From Actinomycetota bacterium (GTDB lineage Bacteria > Actinomycetota > Thermoleophilia > Gaiellales > Gaiellaceae): DNA of 64,000 nucleotides. Of this stretch, positions 8,180 through 17,900 are shown piece after piece; positions within the stretch are counted from its first letter, which is position 1, and each line of letters begins with the position of its first letter. Where the stretch lies: the NCBI GenBank assembly GCA_003162055.1, contig PMNA01000005.1, forward strand, positions 1 to 64,000, written 5' to 3'. Under the pieces are notes generated by a model. That model made no database searches and was not told the DNA's origin. It saw nothing but the letters and a program-made list of their open reading frames with translations. Both the position numbers and the translations under genes were made by a program.

Positions 8180-8719
8180 GGTGCCGCTCGACTCGACGTT
8201 GACCGGCCCCCGTTATCTGGTCCACCTCGAGTGTCGTAGCGTCCGATCTTGAGAGACCGAATAGAAGGATAGATGGCAGCGCGAGGTGTCCATGAAAGCG
8301 GGGGAATCGAATTGCCATGCTCGTGCTCGTCGCCGGAAAACGGGAACTAAGTCGAGAGCGAGAAGCGCCTCCGTCTACCAGGAGCCGACGGAGCCCAAGG
8401 GACTCGGTTCGTCTCCACGTACGCCATGCCGCGTCGGAACGGGACGGAGCGTACTGGTGGGTACACGCCGAACACCGTTCGCCTCACCCGGATCGTTTCC
8501 TAAACCACGTGCGCAGGTCCGATTCGTGCCGGGGGCAGTCGGCCGTCTTTCCCAACGTTTCTGCGATTACCGCAGAATCGGCGGGAAGCGGCCTTCCCCC
8601 CTCGATGGAGCCGCCAGGTGTGGCTTCTCGGGCCGCACACGCCTCGAGCTCGTCGTTGCAACAGCCCTGAGAGCAAGCCGAAGCCCAGGAGGGCTCCTGC
8701 CTCCTGGGCGTCTCGACTG
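8180..8719. other. Gene-poor stretch
   Basis: About 540 bases with overlapping spurious frames on both strands and no convincing gene. The only clear structure is the hairpin at 8682-8708 at its right end. Confidence 0.45.
8682..8708 (-). terminator. Hairpin 3' of the 8720-9187 gene
   Basis: A perfect 10-bp stem, GCCCAGGAGG (8682-8691) with CCTCCTGGGC (8699-8708), and a 7-base loop lies just past the stop codon of the minus-strand gene at 8720. The position fits transcription termination, although no clear U-run follows. Confidence 0.55.
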
Positions 8720-9187
8720 TTAGAAGGTGAACGAGCCGTCAGGGTTCGGCTCGGGCGGCGGGTCTGGCGGTCGCCCGACTCGCCTGAGCTCCGGCGGCGG
8801 GCCGGCACGCTTCAGGCCGAAGCGGATCGCGGCCTCGCCGTAGGGAAGATCGAGATAGCGCTCGCGCCGATTCTTCAGCATCCCGAAGAAGCTCTTCGAC
8901 CCGGAGCCGTTGCGTGGGAAGGGCGCCTCATCGCGGACGTTCTTGTGGCCGGCAAGCCAGCCGTGACGCAAGCAGAGCCGGAACCACTCGAGGAAGCGAG
9001 CCGCCTGTGCGCGCAGCCGCTGCGCGGCGAGCGACTGCGACCAGCGCTTCAGGCAGAGCGTTTTATCGTCGCCGAAGACGCAGTAGCCCGAGCGCCAGGC
9101 TCCGTGCATCCGCTCTGCCGCTGCCATATGGGTCGCATGCAGGTCGTAGTAGAGCGGGTGCAGTCGATGCTCAAACGCACCGTTCAT
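8720..9187 (-). CDS. Hypothetical protein, mobile-element context
   Basis: The 155-residue product is rich in Arg, His, Trp and aromatic residues in a central helical region (HPLYYDLHATHMAAAERMHG, ARFLEWFRLCLRHGWLAGH) and ends in a Pro-rich tail (PPPELRRVGRPPDPPPEP). I do not recognise a family. The frame on the opposite strand is longer but reads as low-complexity composition, so the minus strand was preferred; a strong hairpin directly after its stop also supports this strand. No function is proposed. Confidence 0.45.
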   Translation of the reverse strand: MNGAFEHRLHPLYYDLHATHMAAAERMHGAWRSGYCVFGDDKTLCLKRWSQSLAAQRLRAQAARFLEWFRLCLRHGWLAGHKNVRDEAPFPRNGSGSKSFFGMLKNRRERYLDLPYGEAAIRFGLKRAGPPPELRRVGRPPDPPPEPNPDGSFTF

Positions 9188-9361
9188 TGGGAGAGCGTGC
9201 CGCGGGAGAGGAGATCGAGCTGCGCGAAATGGTCTGCGACGCTACTGTCACCCACGTGGTTAGGCAGGTTCCGACCGGTGACGTGGTGGTCTACATCTCG
9301 CCGGGCGCGCATCTACGTTTCAGCTCCGGTTGGGTCAGGCTGCCTTGCGCCGGCGCCTGGT

Positions 9362-9421
9362 GGGTATATTACTGAGTATCTTAGTGAGTAGATAAACGGG
9401 TATACAACCGGGTAGATTGTG
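9362..9421 (+). repeat. Five 12-bp tandem repeats in a promoter region
   Basis: The pentamer G(G/A)GTA recurs at 9362, 9374, 9386, 9398 and 9410, an exact 12-base period over five units, with a further AT-rich half (TATTA, TCTTA, GATAA, TACAA, GATTG). The array ends 2 bases before the ATG at 9424. A 12-bp period is close to one helical turn, so all sites would lie on roughly the same DNA face. This fits an operator for cooperative binding by the HTH protein encoded immediately downstream, or an iteron set. Confidence 0.7.
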
Positions 9422-9423
9422 CT

Positions 9424-10173
9424 ATGGTGAATGCGATGAGCACTGTCCTCGACAAAGCTCCCGTCGTTCTCCGCCCTCCACGGGCGGCGTTGAAGCGGCT
9501 CGTAAAGGTGGCTCCTAGCGACCGTGCGCTCGCTGACGTGCTCGGTACTGACAACCACTCGATCGCCGCATGGAAGAAGGGAACCCGGAGGATACGGCAC
9601 CCCTACGTCGATGTGCTCCCGTTTATGGATGCAGTCGTGGAACGACTTGCAGCTGCCGGCCTTGAGGAGGATGACATCGTCTACATCCTGCGTCAGCCGT
9701 GGCCGTCACTTGGCTCGAAGCCACCGGCCGAGGCGCTGAAGGAGGGAAAGCTCGCGCCGGTGCTTGAAGCGGTGCCGATGATCACGGGCAGAGTCGTGGC
9801 GCCTGCGACCGAGCCCCAGGAGGTTGAGATGCCGGCGTGGAAGCTTGAGTTGCAGGATGAGCTCGACGCGTCCCTCGCAGCGCGCGTAACGGGCGAGCCG
9901 CTGTATGAGGACTTCGTCTTCATCCGTAGCCTCAGCGACGCCGAGGTATCTGCATTCGCGCAGGCAGCGCGGGGAGCACTCGCCACCGTCGAAGATGAGG
10001 AGGCATGGGAACGCTTCCTCGATCCGTACTGGGTTGCGTTCACTCCGCCGCCGCGTCCCGCCCCAACCGTCGCCGCTCCGGTCGACGATGAGGGCGTCGA
10101 CGAGAGCGAGCTCGATGAGCTGATGCTCCCGATCGGCGCGATGGTTTCCGCCCGCTACCCGCGACTCGCGTAG
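9424..10173 (+). CDS. Antitoxin-like HTH protein with Xre/MbcA/ParS-like domain
   Basis: The 249-residue product has an N-terminal HTH-like segment (ALADVLGTDNHSIAAWKKG, residues about 36-54) followed by a helical segment ending WPSLGSKPPAEALKEGKLAPVL, which resembles the toxin-binding region of Xre/MbcA/ParS antitoxins (G-x-x-P-x-x-x-L-x-x-G). A second, acidic domain (about 130-249) is unusual for that family. The ATG at 9424 follows the five-repeat array; an ATG at 9436 is an alternative. The next gene starts 9 bases after its stop, giving a two-gene unit of antitoxin-system form, but the partner is not a RES-domain toxin. Autoregulation through the array is inferred. Confidence 0.6.
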   Translation: MVNAMSTVLDKAPVVLRPPRAALKRLVKVAPSDRALADVLGTDNHSIAAWKKGTRRIRHPYVDVLPFMDAVVERLAAAGLEEDDIVYILRQPWPSLGSKPPAEALKEGKLAPVLEAVPMITGRVVAPATEPQEVEMPAWKLELQDELDASLAARVTGEPLYEDFVFIRSLSDAEVSAFAQAARGALATVEDEEAWERFLDPYWVAFTPPPRPAPTVAAPVDDEGVDESELDELMLPIGAMVSARYPRLA

Positions 10174-10182
10174 GCATCCAGC

Positions 10183-11055
10183 GTGGCGAGGCCGCTCTAC
10201 GTGAAGCCGCCGAAGGACGTGCCCGTCCTCTTCGGCGACCTTTTTGTCGCGGACTTCCTATTCGACGCCTGGCTCGAGGAGGATGCAACGCGCCTCGGCG
10301 CGCTGAACCTCCACGGCAGGCGAACTGCCTACGGTACGCACGCGGTCACGGAGGAGGATACGCACCTCCTCGCCCACGGGCGCACGCCGATCGCCGCGAT
10401 GCTCGTCAACGATGACTGCTACGTGGAGCGCGTCTTCAAGCGCAAGGACAGCAGCCGCCTCCAGTTCGTGCCCGTGTTCGCGCTAGACAAAGACGAGGAG
10501 AAGCGCGCAAGCCAACTCTCGAGCAGCGACTACACCCTCTTCCCACTCCGCCCAGCTCCACCCGTCTTCCAGGGTGGCGTCGCGTACCTGAACTGCCCGT
10601 TCGGCTTCGACGTGATGGGCGACGCGGCGCGCGACAGCCTCCGCGAAAAGCGAGTCGCGCAGATAAGCCAGAAGGTTGGGCTTCAGCTCGAGCACCGTGT
10701 CGGTGCGCACAACACACGACGCGGGATGCTCGTAGCGAGCACGACACGGCGGAAGCTCGAGGCGCTTCTTGTCGACACGCCCGAGGGCAAGGCTACGGCG
10801 AAGAGCGTCTCGAAGCTACTCTCGACAGCCTGGGCGATCGAGGGCGGCATTGTCGACCGCATCGACATCGCCGTCGAACGCGGCGAGACTCCCGATGCCT
10901 TCCTCAGTCAGCTGGTGACCTGGACAGAGAATCTGGCGTGTACCGCGGCCGACGCGCGTCGCGCGCTCGCAGCTACCATGCCCCACAGCACTGCCCCCGA
11001 ACAGGCTTCTACTGCTCAGCCGTTGTCCGAAAACGCCGCCGCGAACGGCGGATAG
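10183..11055 (+). CDS. Unknown partner protein of the HTH gene
   Basis: The 290-residue product starts with GTG at 10183, 9 bases after the HTH gene, so the two are almost certainly cotranscribed. It is a soluble, mixed alpha/beta protein with a basic middle (VERVFKRKDSSRLQFVPVF), a possible domain around LNCPFGFDVMGD, and a helical C-terminus (VTWTENLACTAADARRALA). I do not recognise any family, and the RES-domain pattern expected next to an MbcA/ParS-type antitoxin is absent. It could be a novel toxin, an enzyme, or a co-repressor; nothing in the sequence decides. Confidence 0.55.
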   Translation: MARPLYVKPPKDVPVLFGDLFVADFLFDAWLEEDATRLGALNLHGRRTAYGTHAVTEEDTHLLAHGRTPIAAMLVNDDCYVERVFKRKDSSRLQFVPVFALDKDEEKRASQLSSSDYTLFPLRPAPPVFQGGVAYLNCPFGFDVMGDAARDSLREKRVAQISQKVGLQLEHRVGAHNTRRGMLVASTTRRKLEALLVDTPEGKATAKSVSKLLSTAWAIEGGIVDRIDIAVERGETPDAFLSQLVTWTENLACTAADARRALAATMPHSTAPEQASTAQPLSENAAANGG

Positions 11056-11277
11056 CGCCATCCAGCCCAGCGGCGAACCTAGCTCCCTGAGCGGCATCCG
11101 AGGAACTCCATAAACGCCCCAGTCTCGACGCACTGGCCGTCCGCTCGCGGCGCGAGCGGACGGCAGCTCGAAGCCGCGCCCTAGTTCGCGACCAAAAGCG
11201 AACGACGAACCGGTCATCCGCGTCGCCTAGGATGGACATGTTCGGTCCGGACATGTCGGCAGAGAGTGCAGGGCCCT
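11056..11277 (+). promoter_or_regulatory. Leader of the hsd operon with GGACATGT repeats
   Basis: The intergenic region ahead of hsdM contains GGACATGT at 11234-11241 and again at 11249-11256. Each contains the palindrome ACATGT and they are 15 bases apart, an arrangement suited to binding of a dimeric regulator. The pair lies 22-44 bases upstream of the hsdM start, where it would overlap a promoter or leader. The regulator is unknown; the HTH protein encoded just upstream is one candidate. Confidence 0.45.
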
Positions 11278-13677
11278 ATGGCGTTGAAGAAATCTGAGCT
11301 ATACAGCTCGCTTTGGAGCAGCTGCGACGAGCTACGCGGCGGCATGGACGCCAGCCAGTACAAGGACTACATCCTCGTTCTGCTCTTCATCAAGTACGTC
11401 AGCGACAAGTACGCAGGCGTGCCGTTTGCGCCGATCAAGATTCCTATTGGCGGCGGATTTGCGGGGATGGTCTCGCTTAAGGGCACGAGCGACATTGGTG
11501 ATCAGATCAACAAGCGGATCATCGCCCCGCTCGCGAGCGCGAACAAGCTTTCCGACTTTCCGGACTTCAACGACGCCACGAAGCTCGGCAGCGGCAAGGA
11601 GATGGTCGACCGGCTGACCAACCTGATCGCCATCTTCGAGAACCCGGCGCTCGACTTTTCGAAGAACCAAGCCGAGGGCGACGACATTCTTGGCGACGCC
11701 TACGAGTACCTGATGCGGCACTTCGCCACCGAGAGCGGCAAGAGCAAGGGGCAGTTCTACACTCCGGCCGAGGTCAGCCGAATCATGGCGCAGGTCATCG
11801 GAATTCGCGAGGCGCAGACGTCCAACGACACCACCGTCTACGACCCGACCTGCGGCTCCGGCTCGCTGCTCTTGAAGGTTGGCGACGAGGCCAGCGCGGA
11901 CGTCACGCTCTATGGTCAGGAGAAGGACTCCGCCACCGCCAGCCTGGCGCGGATGAACATGATCCTGCACGACAATCCAACCGCGTTGATCGCGCGGGAC
12001 AACACTCTGACGAATCCGGAGTTCAAAGACGGAGACACGCTCAAGACTTTCGACTACGTCGTCGCCAATCCGCCCTTCTCGGACAAGCGTTGGAGCACCG
12101 GCCTCGATCCGCTCCACGACGCGTACGAGCGCTTCCAGCCCTTTGGAACGCCGCCCGCCAGGCAGGGCGATTACGCCTACCTCCTGCACATCATCCGCTC
12201 GCTCAAGAGCACCGGCTCGGGCGCCTGCATCCTGCCGCACGGGGTGCTCTTCCGCGGCAACGCCGAGGCCGAGATTCGGCGCAATCTCGTCCGCCGCGGC
12301 TACATCAAGGGCATCATCGGCCTGCCGGCCAACCTCTTCTACGGCACCGGCATTCCGGCCTGCATCGTGGTTGTCGACAAGCGTGACGCCCATGCCCGCA
12401 AGGCCGTGTTCATGATCGATGCCAGCCGGGGCTTCATGAAAGACGGCCCCAAGAACCGCCTGCGCGCCCAAGACATCCACAAGATCGTCGACGTATTCAA
12501 CCGGCGGCTCGAAGTCGACAAGTACTCGCGAATGGTGCCGGTCGAGGAGATCGAGCGGAACGAGTTCAACCTGAACCTGCCGCGCTATATCGATAGCCAA
12601 CAGCCGGAGGACATCCAGGACATCGAGGGCCACCTGCGCGGCGGCATCCCCGCCGCCGATATCGACGCGCTCCAGCGCTACTGGGACATCTGCCCGCAGC
12701 TCCGGCACACGCTGTTCAAGGAGAACCGTACCGGCTACCTCGATCTCGCCGTGGAGAAGGCGGCCATCAAACCCGCCATCTACGAGCACCCGGAGTTCGC
12801 GGCCTTCATCGCCGGCATGAACGACCATTTCGCCGCTTGGCGGCAGAGAAGCGTCGTGACGCTCAAGGCGCTGCAAGCCGGTTGCCATCCAAAGGAGGTC
12901 ATCGCGGCACTGGCCGAGAGCCTGCTCGCCCACTACGCCGACAAGCCGCTGATCGACGCTTACGACATCTACCAGCACCTCATGGACTACTGGGCCGAGA
13001 CGATGCAGGACGATTGCTACCTGATCGCCGCCGACGGCTGGAAGGCCGAGACTAGCCGCATCATCGAGAAAGACAAGAAGGGCAAGGAGAAGGACAAGGG
13101 CTGGACCTGCGACCTCGTCCCCAAGGCGCTCATCATCGCTCGCTATTGCGCCGAGGAGCAGGCAGCCATCGACCAGCTCACCGTCGAACTGGAGAGCGTC
13201 AGCGCCAGCCTCGTCGAGCTAGAGGAAGAGCAGAGCGGCGAAGACGGGGCATTCGCCGACTTCGAGAAGGTGGCGAAGGCCGGCGTCGCCACCCAGCTGA
13301 AGGAGATCAAAGGCGACGCGGATGCCAGAGACGAAGCCGCCGTGCTGAGCGACTGGCTGAAGCTCGAGAGCGAAAAGGTCGGACTGAAGAAGCGCCTCAA
13401 GGAAGCCGAAGCCGAGCTCGACGCCAAGGCTTGCGCCAGGTATCCGAAGCTCAGCGAGACCGAGATCAAGACGCTGGTGGTGGACGATAAGTGGCTCGCC
13501 GCGCTCGACGCCGCCATCCACGGCGAGATGGACAGCGTGAGCCAGCAGCTCACCCAGCGCGTGAAGGAGCTGGCCGAGCGCTACGAGACGTCTCTGCCGG
13601 AGATGGCCATCCATGTGGCCGAGCTGGAAGCCAAGGTGGACCATCACTTGGAGACGATGGGGTTCGAATGGAAGTGA
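11278..13677 (+). CDS. hsdM: Type I restriction-modification methyltransferase subunit
   Basis: This 799-residue protein is the N6-adenine methyltransferase subunit of a type I system. It has an N-terminal helical HsdM domain (residues 1-150), AdoMet-binding motif DPTCGSGSLL at 189-198 and catalytic NPPF at 264-267. A long C-terminal extension with charged helices (about 560-799) makes it larger than the usual 500-550 residues; this is known for one HsdM subgroup. It acts with two copies per HsdS to methylate the host recognition site. ATG 11278 was preferred to the GTG at 11266. Its end overlaps hsdS by 10 bases, so the two are coupled. Confidence 0.93.
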   Translation: MALKKSELYSSLWSSCDELRGGMDASQYKDYILVLLFIKYVSDKYAGVPFAPIKIPIGGGFAGMVSLKGTSDIGDQINKRIIAPLASANKLSDFPDFNDATKLGSGKEMVDRLTNLIAIFENPALDFSKNQAEGDDILGDAYEYLMRHFATESGKSKGQFYTPAEVSRIMAQVIGIREAQTSNDTTVYDPTCGSGSLLLKVGDEASADVTLYGQEKDSATASLARMNMILHDNPTALIARDNTLTNPEFKDGDTLKTFDYVVANPPFSDKRWSTGLDPLHDAYERFQPFGTPPARQGDYAYLLHIIRSLKSTGSGACILPHGVLFRGNAEAEIRRNLVRRGYIKGIIGLPANLFYGTGIPACIVVVDKRDAHARKAVFMIDASRGFMKDGPKNRLRAQDIHKIVDVFNRRLEVDKYSRMVPVEEIERNEFNLNLPRYIDSQQPEDIQDIEGHLRGGIPAADIDALQRYWDICPQLRHTLFKENRTGYLDLAVEKAAIKPAIYEHPEFAAFIAGMNDHFAAWRQRSVVTLKALQAGCHPKEVIAALAESLLAHYADKPLIDAYDIYQHLMDYWAETMQDDCYLIAADGWKAETSRIIEKDKKGKEKDKGWTCDLVPKALIIARYCAEEQAAIDQLTVELESVSASLVELEEEQSGEDGAFADFEKVAKAGVATQLKEIKGDADARDEAAVLSDWLKLESEKVGLKKRLKEAEAELDAKACARYPKLSETEIKTLVVDDKWLAALDAAIHGEMDSVSQQLTQRVKELAERYETSLPEMAIHVAELEAKVDHHLETMGFEWK

Positions 13678-14933
13678 AGCTCAGCCGCAAGCAGACCGAG
13701 GTCGGGTTGATCCCAGAAGATTGGGGCACTGGCCCCATTCGTTCGTTTGCAGAAGTTCGCGGAAGGGTTGGATGGAGGGGCTACACGAAGAAAGATCTCG
13801 TGGCATACGGTCCATACGCGATTGGCGCTAAACATATAGACAGCAGTAATCGGTTGGACCTTTCAGAACCCACTTGTATATCGCGGTCGAAATACGTCGA
13901 GTCTCCAGAGATCATGGTGTGCACTGGGGATGTCCTGATCGTTCAGCGAGGAACAATCGGAAAGCTAGTTCTGGTTGACCGGCCCATTGGCGACGCGACG
14001 ATAAACCCAAGCATGGTCATCATCAGAACCCACAAAGTCTCGCCCAGGTTCGTCGCGTACTACCTGCTGTCGCATTCGGGGCAGAGGCAAATCCTCGCTG
14101 ACACATCGACCACCGGCGTTCCGATGATCAGCCAACGGCAGATAGAGAGCTTTCTAGTCCCTCTCCCACCCACCAAAGCCGAGCAAGAAGCCATCGCCGA
14201 GGCGTTGGGTGATGCGGATGCCCTCATCGAATCCCTGGAGCGGCTCGTCGCTAAGAAGCGCCAGCTCAAACAAGGCGCCATGCGGGAATTGCTCACCGGC
14301 AAGAAGCGCCTACCTGGCTTCAGTGGGAAGTGGGAGGTGAAGCGGCTGGGAACAATTGGCGATATCTCAAGCGCTGGCGTTGACAAGAAAAGCCGCCCCG
14401 GCGAAACCCCGATTCGGCTAGTGAACTACCTCGACGTTTATCGAAAGGACTTCCTTTATTCAGATGACCCGTGTCAGTGGGTCACAGCTCCGCCGCTTCA
14501 AGCAAGACGATGCTCGGTTAAAAAGGGCGACGTTTTCTTCACTCCATCTTCGGAGACACGAGACGACATCGGTATATCAGCCGTCGCGATGGAAGACATT
14601 CCTGATGCGGCTTACAGCTACCACGTTGTCCGGTTGCGCTTAACAGAACAGTGGGATTTACGCTTCCGCAACTATGCATTCAAGACCCGGGCGTTTCTCG
14701 ATCAAGCAGAGACGCTCTGCGACGGGAGCGGCACACGCTACGTCATTTCACAGGACAAGTTCAAGGGCATGACGGTGAATGTTCCGTGTATACGCGAGCA
14801 AACCGCTATCGCCACGATTCTCTTCGACATGGACGCCGAGATCGCCGGGTTGGAAACCAAACTCGCCAAGACCCGCCAGCTCAAGCAGGGAATGATGCAG
14901 GAACTCCTCACCGGCAGGATTCGGCTCGTATGA
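13668..14933 (+). CDS. hsdS: Type I restriction-modification specificity subunit
   Basis: The 421-residue product has the duplicated architecture of HsdS. Each half is a target-recognition domain followed by a coiled-coil spacer: PTKAEQEAIAEALGDADALI..KRQLKQGAMRELLTGK in the first half and REQTAIATILFDMDAEIAGL..RQLKQGMMQELLTGR in the second. The opening QTEVGLIPEDW is the family's N-terminal signature. It determines the bipartite DNA sequence recognised by the HsdM and HsdR subunits; the site cannot be read from sequence. ATG 13668 overlaps the hsdM end; GTG 13675 is out of frame. Its TGA overlaps the hsdR ATG (ATGA). Confidence 0.92.
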   Translation: MEVKLSRKQTEVGLIPEDWGTGPIRSFAEVRGRVGWRGYTKKDLVAYGPYAIGAKHIDSSNRLDLSEPTCISRSKYVESPEIMVCTGDVLIVQRGTIGKLVLVDRPIGDATINPSMVIIRTHKVSPRFVAYYLLSHSGQRQILADTSTTGVPMISQRQIESFLVPLPPTKAEQEAIAEALGDADALIESLERLVAKKRQLKQGAMRELLTGKKRLPGFSGKWEVKRLGTIGDISSAGVDKKSRPGETPIRLVNYLDVYRKDFLYSDDPCQWVTAPPLQARRCSVKKGDVFFTPSSETRDDIGISAVAMEDIPDAAYSYHVVRLRLTEQWDLRFRNYAFKTRAFLDQAETLCDGSGTRYVISQDKFKGMTVNVPCIREQTAIATILFDMDAEIAGLETKLAKTRQLKQGMMQELLTGRIRLV

Positions 14934-17900
14934 GCGATGTCGGCAAGCCCGAGCGCGTCACGCAAGACCGTGTCATCTCGCTCTTCTGCGGTGAGCTGGA
15001 ATACGACTACCTCGGCGATTGGAGTGACGGCGACCGCAACTCCAACCTCGAAGAGGCGCAGCTTCGGAATTACCTGTCCGGGCGCGGCTACACCTCCGAG
15101 CAGATCAACGTAGCCCTCCACAAGCTGCGCAGCGAGGCGAACAATCACAGCCGGGGGCTGTACGAGAACAACAAGGCCGTCTACAGCCTGCTGCGCTACG
15201 GCGTGCCGGTGAAGATCGAGGCGGGCAAGGTCACCGAGACCGTTCACCTGATCGACTGGAACGCTCCGAAGAAAAACGACTTCGGCATCGCCGAGGAAGT
15301 CACGCTGCGCGGCGGTAGCGAGCGACGGCCCGACATCGTGCTCTATGTGAACGGCATCGCCGTCGGCGTGCTGGAGCTGAAGAAGAGCCGGGTGTCGATC
15401 GGCGAGGGTATCCGCCAGAACCTGTCCAATCAGCTGCCGGAGTTCAACGAGTGGTTCTTCTCGACCGTGCAGCTCGTCTTCGCCGGCAACGACTCCGAGG
15501 GCCTGAAATACGGCGCCATCGGCACGCCGGAGAAGTACTTCCTGGAGTGGAAGGAAGACGAGCTGGACAACAGCGGCTTCAAGCTGGACAAGTACCTGGC
15601 GAAGATCTGCGCCAAGCCGCGGTTGATCGAGCTGATGCACGACTTCGTGCTCTTCGACGGCGGCGTCAAGAAGCTGCCGCGGGCGCACCAGTACTTCGGC
15701 GTCAAGGCGGCCCAGCAGCACGCCCGCGAGCGCAAGGGCGGCATCATCTGGCACACGCAAGGCAGCGGCAAAAGTATCGTCATGGTGCTGCTGGCCAGGT
15801 GGATCCTGGAGAACAACCCGAACGCCCGCGTGGCGATCATCACCGACCGCGACGAGCTGGACAAACAGATCGAGCGGGTGTTCAGCGGCTCGGGCGAGGA
15901 TATCTATCGCACCAGCAGCGGCCGCGACCTGATGAGCCAGCTCGCCCAGGCCAAGCCGCGGCTGCTCTGCTCGCTGGTACACAAGTTCGGGCGCAAGGAC
16001 GTGGACGACTTCGACGCCTACCTCGAGGAGTTGAAAGCGCAGCCGAGCCAGACGGTCGGAGAGGTGTTCGTCTTCGTTGACGAGTGCCACCGGACCCAGA
16101 CCGGCAAGCTGCACCGCGTCATGAAAGCCCTAATGCCGAACGCCGTCTTCATCGGCTTCACCGGCACGCCGCTCCTGAAGAAGGACAAGAAGACCAGCCT
16201 GGAGGTCTTCGGTGGCTACATCCACACCTACAAGTTCAGCGAGGGTGTCGAGGACGGAGTCGTGCTCGATCTCGTCTACGAGGCGCGCGATATCGACCAG
16301 CGGCTTGGCTCCGAAGACAAGATCGACGCCTGGTTCGAGGCCAAGACCCGCGGCCTGAACGACTGGCAGAAGGAAGAGCTGAAGGCGCAGTGGGGCACGA
16401 TGCAGAAGGTGCTCAGCTCGAGGTCGCGGATGGAGCGGGTAGTAAGGGACGTCGTGTTCGATTTCAGCGTCAAGCCGCGTCTTTCCAGCGAGCGAGGCAA
16501 TGCGATCCTGGTGGCGTCGAGCATTTATGAGGCGTGCAGGTACTTCTCCCTGTTCCAGGAGACGCCGCTCAGGGGCAAGTGCGCGGTGGTGACCTCGTAC
16601 AACCCGCAGGCCGGTGACGTGAGCAAGGAAGAGGTCGGGGCGAACACCGAGACCGACAGGCAGCTCGTCTACAACACCTACACCCGGCTGCTCGAAGGCG
16701 TAACGGCCAAGCCGGGTATGAGCAAGACCGAGACCTACGAGGAGCGAGCGAAGGATCTGTTCGTCAAGGAGCCGGCGAACATGAGGCTGCTCGTGGTGGT
16801 GGACAAGCTGCTCACCGGATTCGACGCGCCGCCCTGCACCTACCTCTACATCGACAAGTCGATGCAGGACCACGGCCTGTTCCAGGCGATCTGTCGGGTC
16901 AATCGGCTGGACGGAGACGACAAGGTCTTCGGCTACGTCGTCGACTACAAGGATCTGTTCAAGAAGGTCGAGAACGCCGTCGCGGTTTATACCTCCGAGC
17001 TGGATCACAGCGCAGGCGGCGTCGAGCCGGAGGTGCTGATCCACGACCGGCTGAAGATAGGGCGCGAGCGCCTCGACAATGCGCTAGAGGTTCTGGCTCT
17101 GCTCTGCGAGCCGGTCGAGCCGCCGAAGGGCGAGCTGGAGCACATCCACTACTTCTGCGGCAACACCGAGATCGCGGAGGATCTGCAAGAGCGCGAGCCG
17201 AAGCGCGCCGCGCTCTACAAGGCGACGGTCACGCTGGTTCGCGCCTACGCCAACATCGCCGATGAGCTGGAAGCGGCGGGCTACGGCAATGAAGACATCA
17301 GCCGCATCAAATGGCAGCTCGAGCGCTACCTGAACATCCGCGAGATCATCCGCAGGGCCAGCGGCGAGAGCCTCGACTCGAAAGCCTACGAAGCCGACAT
17401 GAGGCACCTCATCGACACGTACATCGAGGCCGACGAGCCACGGAAGATCTCGCCGTTCGAGAACATCGGTCTGCTCGACTTGATCGTCAAGAGCGGGATC
17501 GGCGAGGCGGTTGCGGCCCAGCTCGGCGGCCTGAGAGGAGACAAGGACGCGATCGCCGAGACGATCGAAAACAACGTTAGACGCAAGATCATCGAAGAGC
17601 ATCTGAACGATCCGGCCTACTACGAGAAGATGTCGAAGCTGCTCGGCGAGATCATCTCGGCCCGGAAAGCCAAGGCGCTTGCCTACGAGGACTACCTGAA
17701 ACGGATCGCCGAGCTGGCGAAGCAGGTTGGGACAGGAACGTCGGACGAGACACCGAGGCGGCTGGACACGCGAGGGAAACGTGCCCTCTACAACAACCTC
17801 GATCAGAACGAAGAACTGGCGCTGGCGATCGACGAGACGGTGAGGACGATCCGCCCGGACGACTGGCGGGACATTCAGGCGCGCGAGAACACCATCAAGC

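Noticed and set aside
8618-9391. Plus-strand frame of 257 codons
   Set aside because: It is Ala/Arg/Glu-rich without motifs, and the minus-strand gene at 8720-9187 followed by a hairpin is more plausible.
11332-12978. Long minus-strand open frame (548 codons) opposite hsdM
   Set aside because: It lies fully antisense to a gene with all HsdM motifs; long antisense frames are expected in high-GC codon-biased genes, and its product is Val/Asp/Leu-rich without a recognisable domain.
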